Assembly (NCBI GenBank): GCA_016710235.1
Contig: JADJLG010000001.1
Span: 1,415,501 to 1,479,500 of the forward strand
DNA length: 64,000 nucleotides
Source: Saprospiraceae bacterium
GTDB taxonomy: Bacteria > Bacteroidota > Bacteroidia > Chitinophagales > Saprospiraceae
Reading direction: 5' to 3'
Of this stretch, positions 18,656-27,695 are shown piece after piece. Below the pieces are notes generated by a model that had not been told where the DNA came from, made no database searches, and worked only from the letters and a program-made list of their open reading frames with translations. Position numbers and translations under genes: made by a program. Every line of letters starts with the position of its first letter. Position 1 is the stretch's first letter.

Positions 18656-19531
18656 CTAATGAAGTGAATCTTTTTCGGGTATATAAACGCTTAATTGGCG
18701 AGGCAAGACTTCTACTTCAAAAAGATCAGACTCCATTATAAATTCGCCATCAATGTGCAGTTCGACGTTTCGATCGGTATGTAGCGTTGCTTTTTCAAAT
18801 GATACTAGCTCACTGTTTTTATCCAAATGTAATTTACCTGCAAAAACTCTGGTGAGAATTCTCGGTACGTCTATAATATTTGGTTTCTGAAGTGTGATGA
18901 TTTCGGCTTTTCCATCTGACACAAGGGAGTATTTGGAAATGATTGCACGATTGCCTAATTGGGAAGAATTTGCAATCTCCAGGGTCAGGAGATCATTAAA
19001 ACGTAAGTGCTCCATCGAGCAAGCAAATGGCTGATACCTGCCAAAATCCAAAAGACCAATTTGCAAATATGTCTTGAATCCGCGAGCATGGCTTTCTGCA
19101 AATCTTTTCGCAACATAAGCGTTGAATCCCAGCCCTGTAGTATTACAGCAAATACGGCCATTAATTCTAATCAGATCCATGGGTTTGGTATGGCCGGACT
19201 TGATGATTTGAATCGCTTTGTCCACTTCTTTGGAAATGCCAAGATGTCCTGCCAGTCCATTTCCGGATCCACAAGGGATGATCGCCATTTTAGTATCCGA
19301 ATCACAAATGGCTTGTGCGATTTCATTGATGGTACCATCTCCACCTGTTGCTACTACTGTGTCTCCATTCTTTCTTGCAAATTCTGATGCCAATGCAGTA
19401 GCATGACGAGGACCGTTTGTGTATTGGATAGTATATTCATTCTCATTAAATGAAGACCTGATTTTCTCTACGATTCGGTTTTTAGTAGTGGTCCCGGATT
19501 TTGGATTGACAATAAAGAGAAACCTGGTCAA
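18656..19531 (-). CDS. Diacylglycerol-kinase-like lipid kinase, YegS/DgkB type
   Basis: About 291 residues from a TTG at 19531 (N-terminus TRFLFIVNPKSG). A TTG at 19561 would add ten residues but would place a perfect TATATTTG promoter box inside the coding region, so the shorter form is preferred. Family motifs are clear: NPKSG, the nucleotide-binding GGDGTINEIAQ and the PCGSGNGLAGHLGI loop. The C-terminal half forms the second beta domain with the usual NNS-type strand replaced by NSSQLGNRA. It should phosphorylate a lipid such as diacylglycerol or a related long-chain base. Neighbours do not narrow the substrate. Confidence 0.88.
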   Translation of the reverse strand: MTRFLFIVNPKSGTTTKNRIVEKIRSSFNENEYTIQYTNGPRHATALASEFARKNGDTVVATGGDGTINEIAQAICDSDTKMAIIPCGSGNGLAGHLGISKEVDKAIQIIKSGHTKPMDLIRINGRICCNTTGLGFNAYVAKRFAESHARGFKTYLQIGLLDFGRYQPFACSMEHLRFNDLLTLEIANSSQLGNRAIISKYSLVSDGKAEIITLQKPNIIDVPRILTRVFAGKLHLDKNSELVSFEKATLHTDRNVELHIDGEFIMESDLFEVEVLPRQLSVYIPEKDSLH

Positions 19532-19550
19532 TGCTTTTAATTTAGAATGA

Positions 19551-19558
19551 CAAATATA
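19551..19558 (-). promoter_or_regulatory. -7 element TATATTTG of the lipid kinase gene
   Basis: An exact TAnnTTTG match on the minus strand, ending 19 bases before the TTG at 19531. No TTG was found at the normal distance upstream. The box decides against the longer reading that starts at 19561. Confidence 0.45.
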
Positions 19559-19687
19559 CAAGTTGGCCGGAGAAGCTTAGAGAAGAAAGCAAATTCTGAT
19601 TATTAATTGGATTTTATCAAAAAGCTTCTACTCCGGTTTTATACTGAAATGAGAAAGGAGGGATTTGATCTGTTATATTAGAATATA

Positions 19688-19717
19688 TTGTAAATCAATC
19701 CTTTAATAGTATCTTTG
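19688..19717 (+). promoter_or_regulatory. Bacteroidota-type promoter of ileS
   Basis: TTG at 19688-19690, a 19-base spacer and TATCTTTG at 19710-19717. The ileS ATG lies 22 bases downstream. No T-box or other leader structure fits in such a short leader. Confidence 0.65.
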
Positions 19718-19739
19718 CGGTTCTATTTTTTTTAGAATC

Positions 19740-22700
19740 ATGTTATATCGCGAAGTAAAGAGTCTGCAGTTGCCGGAAATCGATAAAGAGATTTCAAAGT
19801 TTTGGGAGGAGAATAAAATTTTTGAGAAGAGTGTAGATCTGCGGGAAGGATCTGAGGTATTTGTATTTTATGAAGGTCCGCCGTCTGCCAACGGAAAGCC
19901 CGGTATTCATCATGTAATGGGGAGAGCTGTAAAGGATGTTTTCTGCAGATACCAAACATTGAAGGGTAAGCAGGTAAGCAGGAAAGGAGGCTGGGATACT
20001 CACGGACTACCGATCGAGCTCAGTGTTGAAAAGGAATTAGGCATTACCAAAGAAGACATCGGAACAAAAATCAGTATTGAAGACTACAATCAAAAGTGCC
20101 GTGAAACTGTGATGCGGTATAAAAATGAATGGGACGATATCACCCGAAAAATGGGCTATTGGGTCGATCTCAATCAGCCCTACATCACTTTTGAAAAAAC
20201 TTATATTCAATCCGTATGGTGGTTATTGAAACAAATTTATAATAAGAAACTGCTGTACAAGGGCTATACCATTCAACCCTATTCACCGGCTGCTGGAACA
20301 GGACTGAGCACACATGAGTTGAATCAACCCGGAGCATATAGAGAAGTGAAAGATGTCTCAGCAGTTGCGCTTTTTGAGGTGAATTCTGCATCCATGAATG
20401 ATCAACAAAAAGAGACTCTGCCGGATCAACTTTATATCGCCGCCTGGACAACGACACCCTGGACTTTGCCGAGCAATACAGCTCTGGCTGTAGGTGAAAA
20501 AGTAAAATATGCCTGGGTGCAATGCAAGAATCCTTACACCCAAGAAATTCAAAATATCATAATAGCTGGTGACCTGATTCATTCCTGGTTTAAAAAGGAA
20601 AATGAACTTGAAAAAACGGCTTCCTGGGAGGATAATCTCGATAAAAAAGGTGGATACAAGCTCATGGCTACTTCGATTTCCGGGGCAAGCCTTTCCGGCT
20701 TGAGATATAAGCCTTTGTTCAATTACAAGAAGCCTGACGAAGGAGATTCATATATCGTTGTACCGGGAGATTTTGTGTCCACGGAAGATGGTACAGGTAT
20801 AGTGCATATAGCACCTTCATTTGGGGCTGATGACATGAGGGTGGCAAAAAAGTATGGTATTGGAGCACTCACTCTGGTGGATCAAAGAGGCAAGTTCACA
20901 AGTGAAGTCACAGACTTTGCGGGTGAATATGTCAAGGAAGATTATCTCACTGAAGCAGAAAAAGAAACAGAAAAGAATAGACAGCAATCCGATCGATATC
21001 TGTCAGTAGACGAGCGCATCGTCATCAAATTAAAAAAAGAAGGTAAACTTCTAGTATCACAAAAATACACACACAATTATCCGCATTGTTGGAGGACGGA
21101 TAAACCGATACTCTATTATCCATTAGATAGCTGGTTTATCAAAGTGACCTCCATTAAAAATAGAATGGTTGAGCTCAATCAACAAATCAACTGGAAACCC
21201 GAATCCACAGGCACCGGCAGATTTGGAAACTGGTTAGAAAACCTACAAGATTGGAATTTGTCAAGATCTAGATATTGGGGAATTCCACTTCCTATCTGGA
21301 GAAGCGAAGATGGTTTACATGAAAAATGCATCGGATCTATAAATGAACTGAGAGCAGAAATAGAAAAAGCCAATCGCACTTTAGGAATAGATCAAAAGGT
21401 GCCGGAAGATTTGCATAGGCCATATATAGATGATGTGATCTTAGTTTCTGATGTTGATGGCAAGAGGATGCAAAGGGAATCTGATCTGATCGACGTGTGG
21501 TTTGACAGTGGAGCGATGCCTTATGCGCAGTGGGGTTATTGTCCGGATGCTGACGGAAATAAACAAGCTTTGCCATTTGGAGTAGACCAAAAATCAAAAT
21601 TATTTCCTGCAGATTTTATTGCAGAAGGCGTTGATCAAACCCGAGGCTGGTTTTACACTCTACATGCAATTGGAAGTTTGGTTTTCGATAGTATAGCTTT
21701 TCGAAATGTGGTGTCCAACGGATTAGTATTGGACAAGAATGGAGAAAAAATGTCTAAGCGGAAAGGGAATGTTGTAGATCCTTTTGAAACCATCAAAAAT
21801 CATGGAGCAGATGCAACGAGATGGTATATGATCTCCAACGCTGACCCCTGGGAAAATCTGAAATTTGATCTTCAGGGAATTACTGAAGTCAGGAATAAAT
21901 TTTTTGGAACACTTTACAATACATATTCATTTTTTGCCATCTATGCCAATGTGGATCAGTTCGCCATAGATGAGCTCAATGTTACTCCAGTAGAAGACCG
22001 GCCTGAATTGGACAGGTGGATATTATCGAAGTTGCAAAATTTAGTAAGGGAAGTTCGTGCATGCATGGATGATTATGAGCCAACGCAAGCTGCCAGGAAA
22101 ATAGAAAAGTTTGTGGGTGATGAATTGTCCAATTGGTACGTGAGACTTTCTAGAAGAAGATTCTGGAAAGCGGAGTCATCTTTTGAAAAGCAAACTGCAT
22201 TTGAAACTCTTTTCGAGTGTCTCATGGTATGTGGACAATTAATTTCGCCGATCGCTCCATTTTTTGCAGAATGGTTGTACAAATCACTTACAGATGGTAT
22301 CAGAAATAGAGGCTTGGTTGGACAAAGTCCAATCAGATTTGAAAGTGTTCATTTGACTTCGTTGACAGTCTCTCAAGAAGAGTATATTGATCTATCATTA
22401 GAGCGGCGGATGGAATATGCGCAGCGGATTTGTACTTTGGGCTTATCATTGCGAAAATCACAATCATTGAGAGTGAGACAACCTCTGCAGCAGATTTTAT
22501 TGCCGGCATTGAGTGATGAATTTAAGAAAGACATACTCATGGTTGAAGATTTAATTAAATCAGAATTGAATATTAAATCGATCCGGTATCTGGATGCAGA
22601 AAACGATATCATAAGGAAGAAAGCAAAGCCCAACTTTAAAACACTTGGTAAAAAACTGGGAAAACACATGAAGGAAGGTGCGGCATTGATCACTGAATGG

Positions 22701-23138
22701 GCAAATGATCAAATCAGAAAAATAGAAAATGAGGGAATCGCACAGCTCCGGATTGCAGGAGAGAATTTCGAAATCGGAGTGGATGATATTGAAATTTTTA
22801 CTGAGGATATTCCAGGATGGTTAGTAAGTACGGACGAAGAAATTACAGTGGCATTGGACATAAAACTCGACGATGAATTACTCACAGAAGGTTTTGCCCG
22901 TGAATTGATCAATCGAGTCCAAAATTTGAGGAAAACGAATGATTTAAATGTAACAGATAAGATCATCACTTTTGTAGAGTCACATCCACAATTGGTTCAA
23001 GCGGTAAATACATACAGCGATATGATCAAAAGCGAAGTACTTGCCAATGAGATTCAATTTACCTCAGATGAAGCAAGTCAGGAGAAAATCGAATGGTTGA
23101 ATGACGAAACAGTATTGATAGGAATCAAAAAGGTATAG
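19740..23138 (+). CDS. ileS: Isoleucyl-tRNA synthetase
   Basis: 1132 residues, long as in Bacteroidota and eukaryote-like IleS. The HIGH-type motif is GIHHVMGRA (about residue 58), preceded by YEGPPSANGKPG. The CP1 editing domain lies at about 190-450 (AAWTTTPWTLPSNTALAV and GTGIVHIAPSFGADD). The KMSKS motif is KMSKRKGN at about 670-677, with WFDSGAMPYAQWGY and GWFYTLHA before it. The anticodon-binding helical domain follows, and the C-terminal extension carries NRVQNLRKTNDLNVTDKI. It charges tRNA-Ile and edits valine. It has its own promoter and a convergent neighbour downstream. Confidence 0.97.
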   Translation: MLYREVKSLQLPEIDKEISKFWEENKIFEKSVDLREGSEVFVFYEGPPSANGKPGIHHVMGRAVKDVFCRYQTLKGKQVSRKGGWDTHGLPIELSVEKELGITKEDIGTKISIEDYNQKCRETVMRYKNEWDDITRKMGYWVDLNQPYITFEKTYIQSVWWLLKQIYNKKLLYKGYTIQPYSPAAGTGLSTHELNQPGAYREVKDVSAVALFEVNSASMNDQQKETLPDQLYIAAWTTTPWTLPSNTALAVGEKVKYAWVQCKNPYTQEIQNIIIAGDLIHSWFKKENELEKTASWEDNLDKKGGYKLMATSISGASLSGLRYKPLFNYKKPDEGDSYIVVPGDFVSTEDGTGIVHIAPSFGADDMRVAKKYGIGALTLVDQRGKFTSEVTDFAGEYVKEDYLTEAEKETEKNRQQSDRYLSVDERIVIKLKKEGKLLVSQKYTHNYPHCWRTDKPILYYPLDSWFIKVTSIKNRMVELNQQINWKPESTGTGRFGNWLENLQDWNLSRSRYWGIPLPIWRSEDGLHEKCIGSINELRAEIEKANRTLGIDQKVPEDLHRPYIDDVILVSDVDGKRMQRESDLIDVWFDSGAMPYAQWGYCPDADGNKQALPFGVDQKSKLFPADFIAEGVDQTRGWFYTLHAIGSLVFDSIAFRNVVSNGLVLDKNGEKMSKRKGNVVDPFETIKNHGADATRWYMISNADPWENLKFDLQGITEVRNKFFGTLYNTYSFFAIYANVDQFAIDELNVTPVEDRPELDRWILSKLQNLVREVRACMDDYEPTQAARKIEKFVGDELSNWYVRLSRRRFWKAESSFEKQTAFETLFECLMVCGQLISPIAPFFAEWLYKSLTDGIRNRGLVGQSPIRFESVHLTSLTVSQEEYIDLSLERRMEYAQRICTLGLSLRKSQSLRVRQPLQQILLPALSDEFKKDILMVEDLIKSELNIKSIRYLDAENDIIRKKAKPNFKTLGKKLGKHMKEGAALITEWANDQIRKIENEGIAQLRIAGENFEIGVDDIEIFTEDIPGWLVSTDEEITVALDIKLDDELLTEGFARELINRVQNLRKTNDLNVTDKIITFVESHPQLVQAVNTYSDMIKSEVLANEIQFTSDEASQEKIEWLNDETVLIGIKKV

Positions 23139-23172
23139 GTTATTATCTTTTATAATTTAATTCTGTGATCGT

Positions 23173-24252
23173 TCATGATCTTTCTTGGATGCTTTTAAAC
23201 ATAAGTAAAGCATCTAATAAAAATTTTGTAGCCCAGTTAGGTTGTCTCATTCTGGCATAAGGACCATAGAAAGGTTTGGATCCGGATAATCCTCCACGTT
23301 TTCTGAAACCGTTCTTCTCAGGCTGCAGAAGTACAAGTTCTCCAAGTATTTTTTTGCCAAATTCAAAATATTTTCGATCATTAGTAATATTAAAAAGTTG
23401 AAAACAAAGAAATGCGATTTGGGCTTCGCCGGTAAGGCATCTAAAATGGAATCTTGGCTTCATATCTACAGTTAGCTCTCCAGGTAAACGATTATTATTG
23501 GTCTGATAAAAAATGATACGTTTCATTCCTTTTATGACAGCATGGAGGTATGATTCATTATTGGTAATTAAATATGATTCTAAAAATCCCTCAAGTGAAT
23601 AGCTTATCGTGTGTAAATAAGCTGGACTGTTTTTAGAAAATCCAGCATCGGCAAATTCGCCGTTATTCATTTGTAAGCCCAGAATAATTTGTAATAATCT
23701 TTCTGCAGTTGACGCAGTGATTAAGTCTTTATTTATTTCTGTATATTGTAGGAGCGGCCAAGCAATTCTGGAATAATATGCCGGAAGAAATGAGTGTTGA
23801 CGTGCACTCAGTTCAGGAAAAATTTCCGATTCAAAAATTTTTACAATCCAATTTGAAGCCGATGAAGCTGAATCCAAATATTTGGAAATTCCTGTAAATT
23901 GATAAGCGGAAATTAATCCAATGATAATCTGAGCTGTATTAAAGGGGCTTTTGGTTAAATCATTTTTCTGAATCCATGCCCCAGCACTGAATGCTCCATC
24001 TGCTTGTTGAATACTGAGTAACCATTCAGCCATTTTTATTGCTTTTGGGATTAGCTGCACATGTTTGGAACTGGAATTTGCACAATTGATCAATGTAGGA
24101 ATCAGATATCCGCTGGTCTCAGGATAAGGTGCATGCCAGCCATTGATGGGGTGCAATATTTTTGAATAAAATGCGCTGCTACCTCCAGTATTTGGTTCAA
24201 TACTGGATAATAAGAAATCAACTGCCAGGTCTATGGATTTTTCCACATTCAC
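23173..24252 (-). CDS. Predicted alpha/alpha-toroid protein of unknown function
   Basis: 359 residues with no signal peptide. The sequence is a regular series of paired helices, several ending in Gly-rich turns typical of (alpha/alpha)6 toroids: WLLSIQQADGAFSAGAWIQ, ILGLQMNNGEFADAGF, and near the C-terminus RGGLSGSKPFYGPYARMRQPNWA. Such folds occur in glycoside hydrolases, epimerases and terpene cyclases; the catalytic type cannot be fixed. The only start candidates are GTG codons (24252, 24246). A TATTTTTG box lies just four bases before the first, so the mRNA may be leaderless. No operon partner. Confidence 0.7.
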   Translation of the reverse strand: MNVEKSIDLAVDFLLSSIEPNTGGSSAFYSKILHPINGWHAPYPETSGYLIPTLINCANSSSKHVQLIPKAIKMAEWLLSIQQADGAFSAGAWIQKNDLTKSPFNTAQIIIGLISAYQFTGISKYLDSASSASNWIVKIFESEIFPELSARQHSFLPAYYSRIAWPLLQYTEINKDLITASTAERLLQIILGLQMNNGEFADAGFSKNSPAYLHTISYSLEGFLESYLITNNESYLHAVIKGMKRIIFYQTNNNRLPGELTVDMKPRFHFRCLTGEAQIAFLCFQLFNITNDRKYFEFGKKILGELVLLQPEKNGFRKRGGLSGSKPFYGPYARMRQPNWATKFLLDALLMFKSIQERS

Positions 24253-24256
24253 AATC

Positions 24257-24264
24257 CAAAAATA
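24257..24264 (-). promoter_or_regulatory. -7 element TATTTTTG immediately before the toroid-protein gene
   Basis: An exact TAnnTTTG match on the minus strand, ending four bases before the GTG at 24252. If used, transcription would start on or beside the start codon. Confidence 0.4.
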
Positions 24265-24485
24265 CGCACATTCATAGATTTAAAACGGCAATTATCCCGA
24301 TAAGCGAGGAGTATGGTCTGTTTTGACCAATTGAATCATTATTGTTGAATAAATCGATTTATCCTGTCGGAGTGTGTGCATCTACCAAGAATCACAATTT
24401 TCGTTAAAGCTGAGTTAAGAAAAAAAATCAATTAATCCTTTCAAGGTTTGGCAGGTCAATCAATAAAATGATAAAATACAAAACC

Positions 24486-24809
24486 ATGAAAACAAAAATC
24501 GCAATTGCTATGATCATCTTCTCTTTCGCTTTTGTCTCAGGAACTTTAAAGGCGCAATGCAAAGATGATAGAAATGACCACAATAGATATGAGGACAGAA
24601 TCAGAGAGGGTTACCGTCATGGTGATTTGGATGGCAGGGAAGCTATGCAGCTGAAAATCCAAAGAGAAAGGTTTGAGGCAGCCAAACAAATGGCCCTGAG
24701 TGATGGAAAATTATCCAGAAGAGAAAAGGAAGAACTCAAAAGAATGAGGAAAGAGATGCAAATGGATATGTGGCAACAAAAGCATGATCGTCAAAGACGT
24801 AGATTTTAA
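24486..24809 (+). CDS. Small secreted, highly charged helical protein
   Basis: 107 residues from the ATG at 24486, which opens directly on a signal peptide (MKTKIAIAMIIFSFAFVSGT, cleavage near LKAQ). An ATG six codons earlier is less suitable. The mature part is about 80 residues of charged helix rich in Arg, Lys, Glu and Met (REAMQLKIQRERFEAAKQMA, then SDGKLSRREKEELKRM). The second motif recalls TerB/EF-hand-like DG-x-LS-xxE turns, and the helices recall CpxP/Spy-type periplasmic chaperones, but no family match is certain. A terminator follows, so it is a single-gene unit. Confidence 0.6.
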   Translation: MKTKIAIAMIIFSFAFVSGTLKAQCKDDRNDHNRYEDRIREGYRHGDLDGREAMQLKIQRERFEAAKQMALSDGKLSRREKEELKRMRKEMQMDMWQQKHDRQRRRF

Positions 24810-24887
24810 TCTAAAAGCCTGAGATGTGATTCTTTGAAAAGGAGAATTTTTGGTGAAAATTCAGAAGTAAATAACTGGGTAAAAGAA

Positions 24888-24926
24888 AGATCACGGAGTT
24901 AAGCTCTGTGGTCTTTTTCTTTTTTT
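24888..24926 (+). terminator. Intrinsic terminator after the small secreted protein gene
   Basis: AGATCACGGAG (24888-24898) pairs with CTCTGTGGTCT (24904-24914) in an 11-bp stem with two G-T pairs, followed by a T-rich tract interrupted by one C. Confidence 0.75.
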
Positions 24927-24964
24927 GGGAGATTATAAATATACCTGAGGTGTCTGATTTTCAG

Positions 24965-24972
24965 TAACTTTG
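24965..24972 (+). promoter_or_regulatory. -7 element TAACTTTG of the LolA-like gene
   Basis: An exact TAnnTTTG match, 44 bases before the ATG at 25017 and just after the preceding terminator. The -33 partner is not clear. Confidence 0.4.
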
Positions 24973-25016
24973 CAGTGGAACATTTATATTGATTTACTGT
25001 TTAAAAAAAGTTATTC

Positions 25017-25721
25017 ATGAAAAAAATTATAGCATTTTTAGTTTTCCTATGTGGTGTTTGGATCGTTCGTGCACAAACTGCAGACGAAATCATTGAGAAA
25101 TATATCCAAGCAATGGGTGGCCGTGAAAAATTGGAATTAATACAGGCGAGTATTTTGGAAGGCAAAGTTCAGGCCATGAAACAGGAAATTCCTATCAAGT
25201 TTACCTCAATAAAGGAGAAAGGTTACAGGATGGACATGGAAATAATGGGTATGAAGCTCTGGACTATTGCTACACCTGATACAGGATGGACTTATATGCC
25301 GATGCAAGGTGCACCGGTGTTAAAACCTATGCCAAAAGAAGTTATTGCTGAAAGCAGATCGCAGTTTTATCCTGCGGGCCCTTTGCTTGATTATAAAAAA
25401 ATAGGACTGGCTATTGAGTATCTGGGGATGGATGATGTAGATGGAAAAGATTGTTACAAGTTAAAATCCACTAGTAAAGAAGGAAAAATCAGTTATTTTT
25501 TGATAGACCCAACAACTAATTACTTGGTGAGGGTGTCTGCAAAGAAGACTATTATGGGAAAGGAAATGGAAATAGTGACGGATTTCTCCGATTTTAGGAA
25601 ACTAGAGTCTGGTACAGTTTTTCCTCACAAAATGATCTCACCTAATGGAGAAGTGCAGGTCATTAAAATCACCATTAACCCGGATATTGACGAAAAAATA
25701 TTAGTCCCACCTACAAACTAA
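25017..25721 (+). CDS. Secreted LolA/LppX-fold periplasmic protein
   Basis: 234 residues with a signal peptide (MKKIIAFLVFLCGVWIVRAQ). The mature protein starts TADEIIEKYIQAMGGREKLE, a common opening of LolA-like outer-membrane lipoprotein-sorting relatives in Bacteroidota. It continues as a half-barrel of beta strands (YRMDMEIMGMKLWTIATPDTG, GKDCYKLKSTSKEGKISYF, YLVRVSAKKTIMGKEMEIVTDF, GTVFPHKMISPNGEVQ). The fold usually carries a lipid or lipoprotein, but this subgroup is uncharacterised and lies away from lol genes. It may be co-transcribed with the Smr gene 31 bases downstream. Confidence 0.72.
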   Translation: MKKIIAFLVFLCGVWIVRAQTADEIIEKYIQAMGGREKLELIQASILEGKVQAMKQEIPIKFTSIKEKGYRMDMEIMGMKLWTIATPDTGWTYMPMQGAPVLKPMPKEVIAESRSQFYPAGPLLDYKKIGLAIEYLGMDDVDGKDCYKLKSTSKEGKISYFLIDPTTNYLVRVSAKKTIMGKEMEIVTDFSDFRKLESGTVFPHKMISPNGEVQVIKITINPDIDEKILVPPTN

Positions 25722-25752
25722 AGATAAGACTCTGAGATTATAGCTTTTCAAT

Positions 25753-26583
25753 ATGGAATTGTTATTGCAATTCAGACCTCATTTTTTTCAATTACCTGAG
25801 GATGAGGAGAGTCATCGTTCACTTGGTATTTTTTTCGCAATAGAACCGGAATACAGTTATGATGGCAATGTGTACTTTTACAAGTTTTATCTTGCGAATG
25901 ACAGCTGGATTGATGTTGGCTTAACGATTCATATTTCTGGTCAAGGCTTTGGAGAGTTTAGCTTAAAAGGCAAATTACCAGCTATGACTATGATTGATTT
26001 ATTCAAAAGGACAGCAGATGAATGCAGTTATAAACCTGAAATCAATGTGAATATTTTGCACAAGAATTGTGCAAAACCCATCGCAAAAAAAATTGTTTTT
26101 CAGTTCCAAAATATTCGACGTCAATCAAGGGAACTGCATATTTTGCCTCAGCGACTTTTTTATACTTTGACGCTCCTGACATACCACGATATGGATGGGA
26201 GAAAATTCAATCCAACTGCTCATCAGGATAATGATTTCAACGCGGCTTTTCAAATCGAATTGCCGGCAAGATCAAAAAAAATTAACACTCGGAACAGGAT
26301 AGTAGAATTGGCTGCCTTGTCTAGAAGTTTAGATCTCCACTATGAAGAAAGAATCCATCATTCGAAAAACAAACATGTACTGGAGATTCAATTGAAGAAA
26401 TTTCATGAATATATGGATAAAGTGATCCAACTGGAATGTGAAGAGATCGAAATTATTCACGGGAAAGGAAATGGTATTTTAAAGCAAAAAATTTACGAAT
26501 CTCTGGAAGAAAATTCATACGTATTCCAAATCACAGAAAACCATAATGGAGGGAGTAGTAAAATTCTTTTACGCTATGATTAA
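25753..26583 (+). CDS. DUF2027 protein with C-terminal Smr domain
   Basis: 276 residues. The N-terminal two thirds are the beta-rich DUF2027 part found in Bacteroidota Smr proteins. The C-terminal Smr domain (about residues 195-276) has the entry motif SLDLHYEE and the core IIHGKGNGILKQKIYESL. Smr domains act as nucleases or nucleic-acid binders, in MutS2-like recombination control or ribosome rescue. This protein has no MutS part. Its substrate is unknown. Confidence 0.85.
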   Translation: MELLLQFRPHFFQLPEDEESHRSLGIFFAIEPEYSYDGNVYFYKFYLANDSWIDVGLTIHISGQGFGEFSLKGKLPAMTMIDLFKRTADECSYKPEINVNILHKNCAKPIAKKIVFQFQNIRRQSRELHILPQRLFYTLTLLTYHDMDGRKFNPTAHQDNDFNAAFQIELPARSKKINTRNRIVELAALSRSLDLHYEERIHHSKNKHVLEIQLKKFHEYMDKVIQLECEEIEIIHGKGNGILKQKIYESLEENSYVFQITENHNGGSSKILLRYD

Positions 26584-26643
26584 GAATATAAATTGCTTTA
26601 CAAGAGATAAATGTGCATCCTTAAATGCTGCTGTCAGCAAAGA

Positions 26644-27540
26644 TTAATGCGAGTTTTCTCTATAATAATCAAGAATAAGCAAGGCTTTTTCCAAGTCCGA
26701 TTTTCGTATCAACTCGGAACAAATACGATGTATATTGTCTAATTGGATACCTGTGGCTTTTTCAGGCAGGTCTAGATTCAAATCTTTTAATTGTTCAAAA
26801 CTTATTTTTTGAAGCGGCCAGGCATTCATACCTGCAAGGCGTGCAATGTCATTGGCAGAAAAAACCGAACTCCATTTTATTGAATCCGGGAGTCCGGGAT
26901 AACCGATGATTGGAAGCTGTTGAGATTGTGGCATTGAGGATACTGCGTCTCCACTCGCTCGTACATAAAATGCTCTGCCCATTCTACCAACCAAGTCGAT
27001 TTTGTGTGGATCTATTTTTTCGTTTTGGTCCAAAATATTTTCGTCAATATGCATGCATACCACTTTACAAATAATCAGATGTCCTGCCCCTCCCTGGTCA
27101 CCCAATGGCATCACCTCCTGGACTTCACATTCCATATTTACAGGCGATTCCTGTACTAGTGCAGCGGAAACATAATCCGCTTTTTCTTCGTGTAAACCTG
27201 CCTGTTCAAATTCGCTTGTCTCGTGAGGGAAATCCACGGAACACAGCATCATTTGTCTTACGATCGCATAATTCACAACGTTGACCACGCATTGTTTCGA
27301 AGATATGATATTCGCAAGAGTATCTTTTGTGGTGTTATTTTCAACTCTTCTATTGGAGGAAAACACCAAGATTGGAGGGTTGCTACTGAAAGCATTAAAA
27401 AAACTATAAGGAGCCAGATTGTGCAATCCATCTTGATCTATTGTGCTCACAAATGCAATGGGTCTTGGCGCCACAGAGCCCAATAAAAATTGGTGCAGGT
27501 CTGCTGTACTCAGGTCTTTGGGTATATATTTTTTTTTCAT
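26644..27540 (-). CDS. Flavin reductase (FMN-binding split barrel) family protein
   Basis: 298 residues from the ATG at 27540 (KKYIPKDLSTADLH...). A GTG at 27582 would add 14 residues that do not belong to the family. The core shows SVAPRPIAFVSTIDQDGLHNLAPYS, then a conserved FSSN and DTLANI stretch, typical of FMN-dependent reductases with a split-barrel fold (about residues 15-220). The C-terminal 80 residues are extra helices of unknown role. It likely reduces FMN or another flavin-linked substrate in the cytoplasm; the partner is not known. Confidence 0.85.
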   Translation of the reverse strand: MKKKYIPKDLSTADLHQFLLGSVAPRPIAFVSTIDQDGLHNLAPYSFFNAFSSNPPILVFSSNRRVENNTTKDTLANIISSKQCVVNVVNYAIVRQMMLCSVDFPHETSEFEQAGLHEEKADYVSAALVQESPVNMECEVQEVMPLGDQGGAGHLIICKVVCMHIDENILDQNEKIDPHKIDLVGRMGRAFYVRASGDAVSSMPQSQQLPIIGYPGLPDSIKWSSVFSANDIARLAGMNAWPLQKISFEQLKDLNLDLPEKATGIQLDNIHRICSELIRKSDLEKALLILDYYRENSH

Positions 27541-27695
27541 AAAATAGGAAAATGTGAATCTATCAACCGGATGATTTGCCACTAAGACAATTCTGACTTT
27601 TGAATCATCATATAATACAAAAACATCGAGGATTGTTGAGGCATTATTTCAAAATAATTTTGGATCAGAATTCATTGTACTGAGTTTCAAATTCT

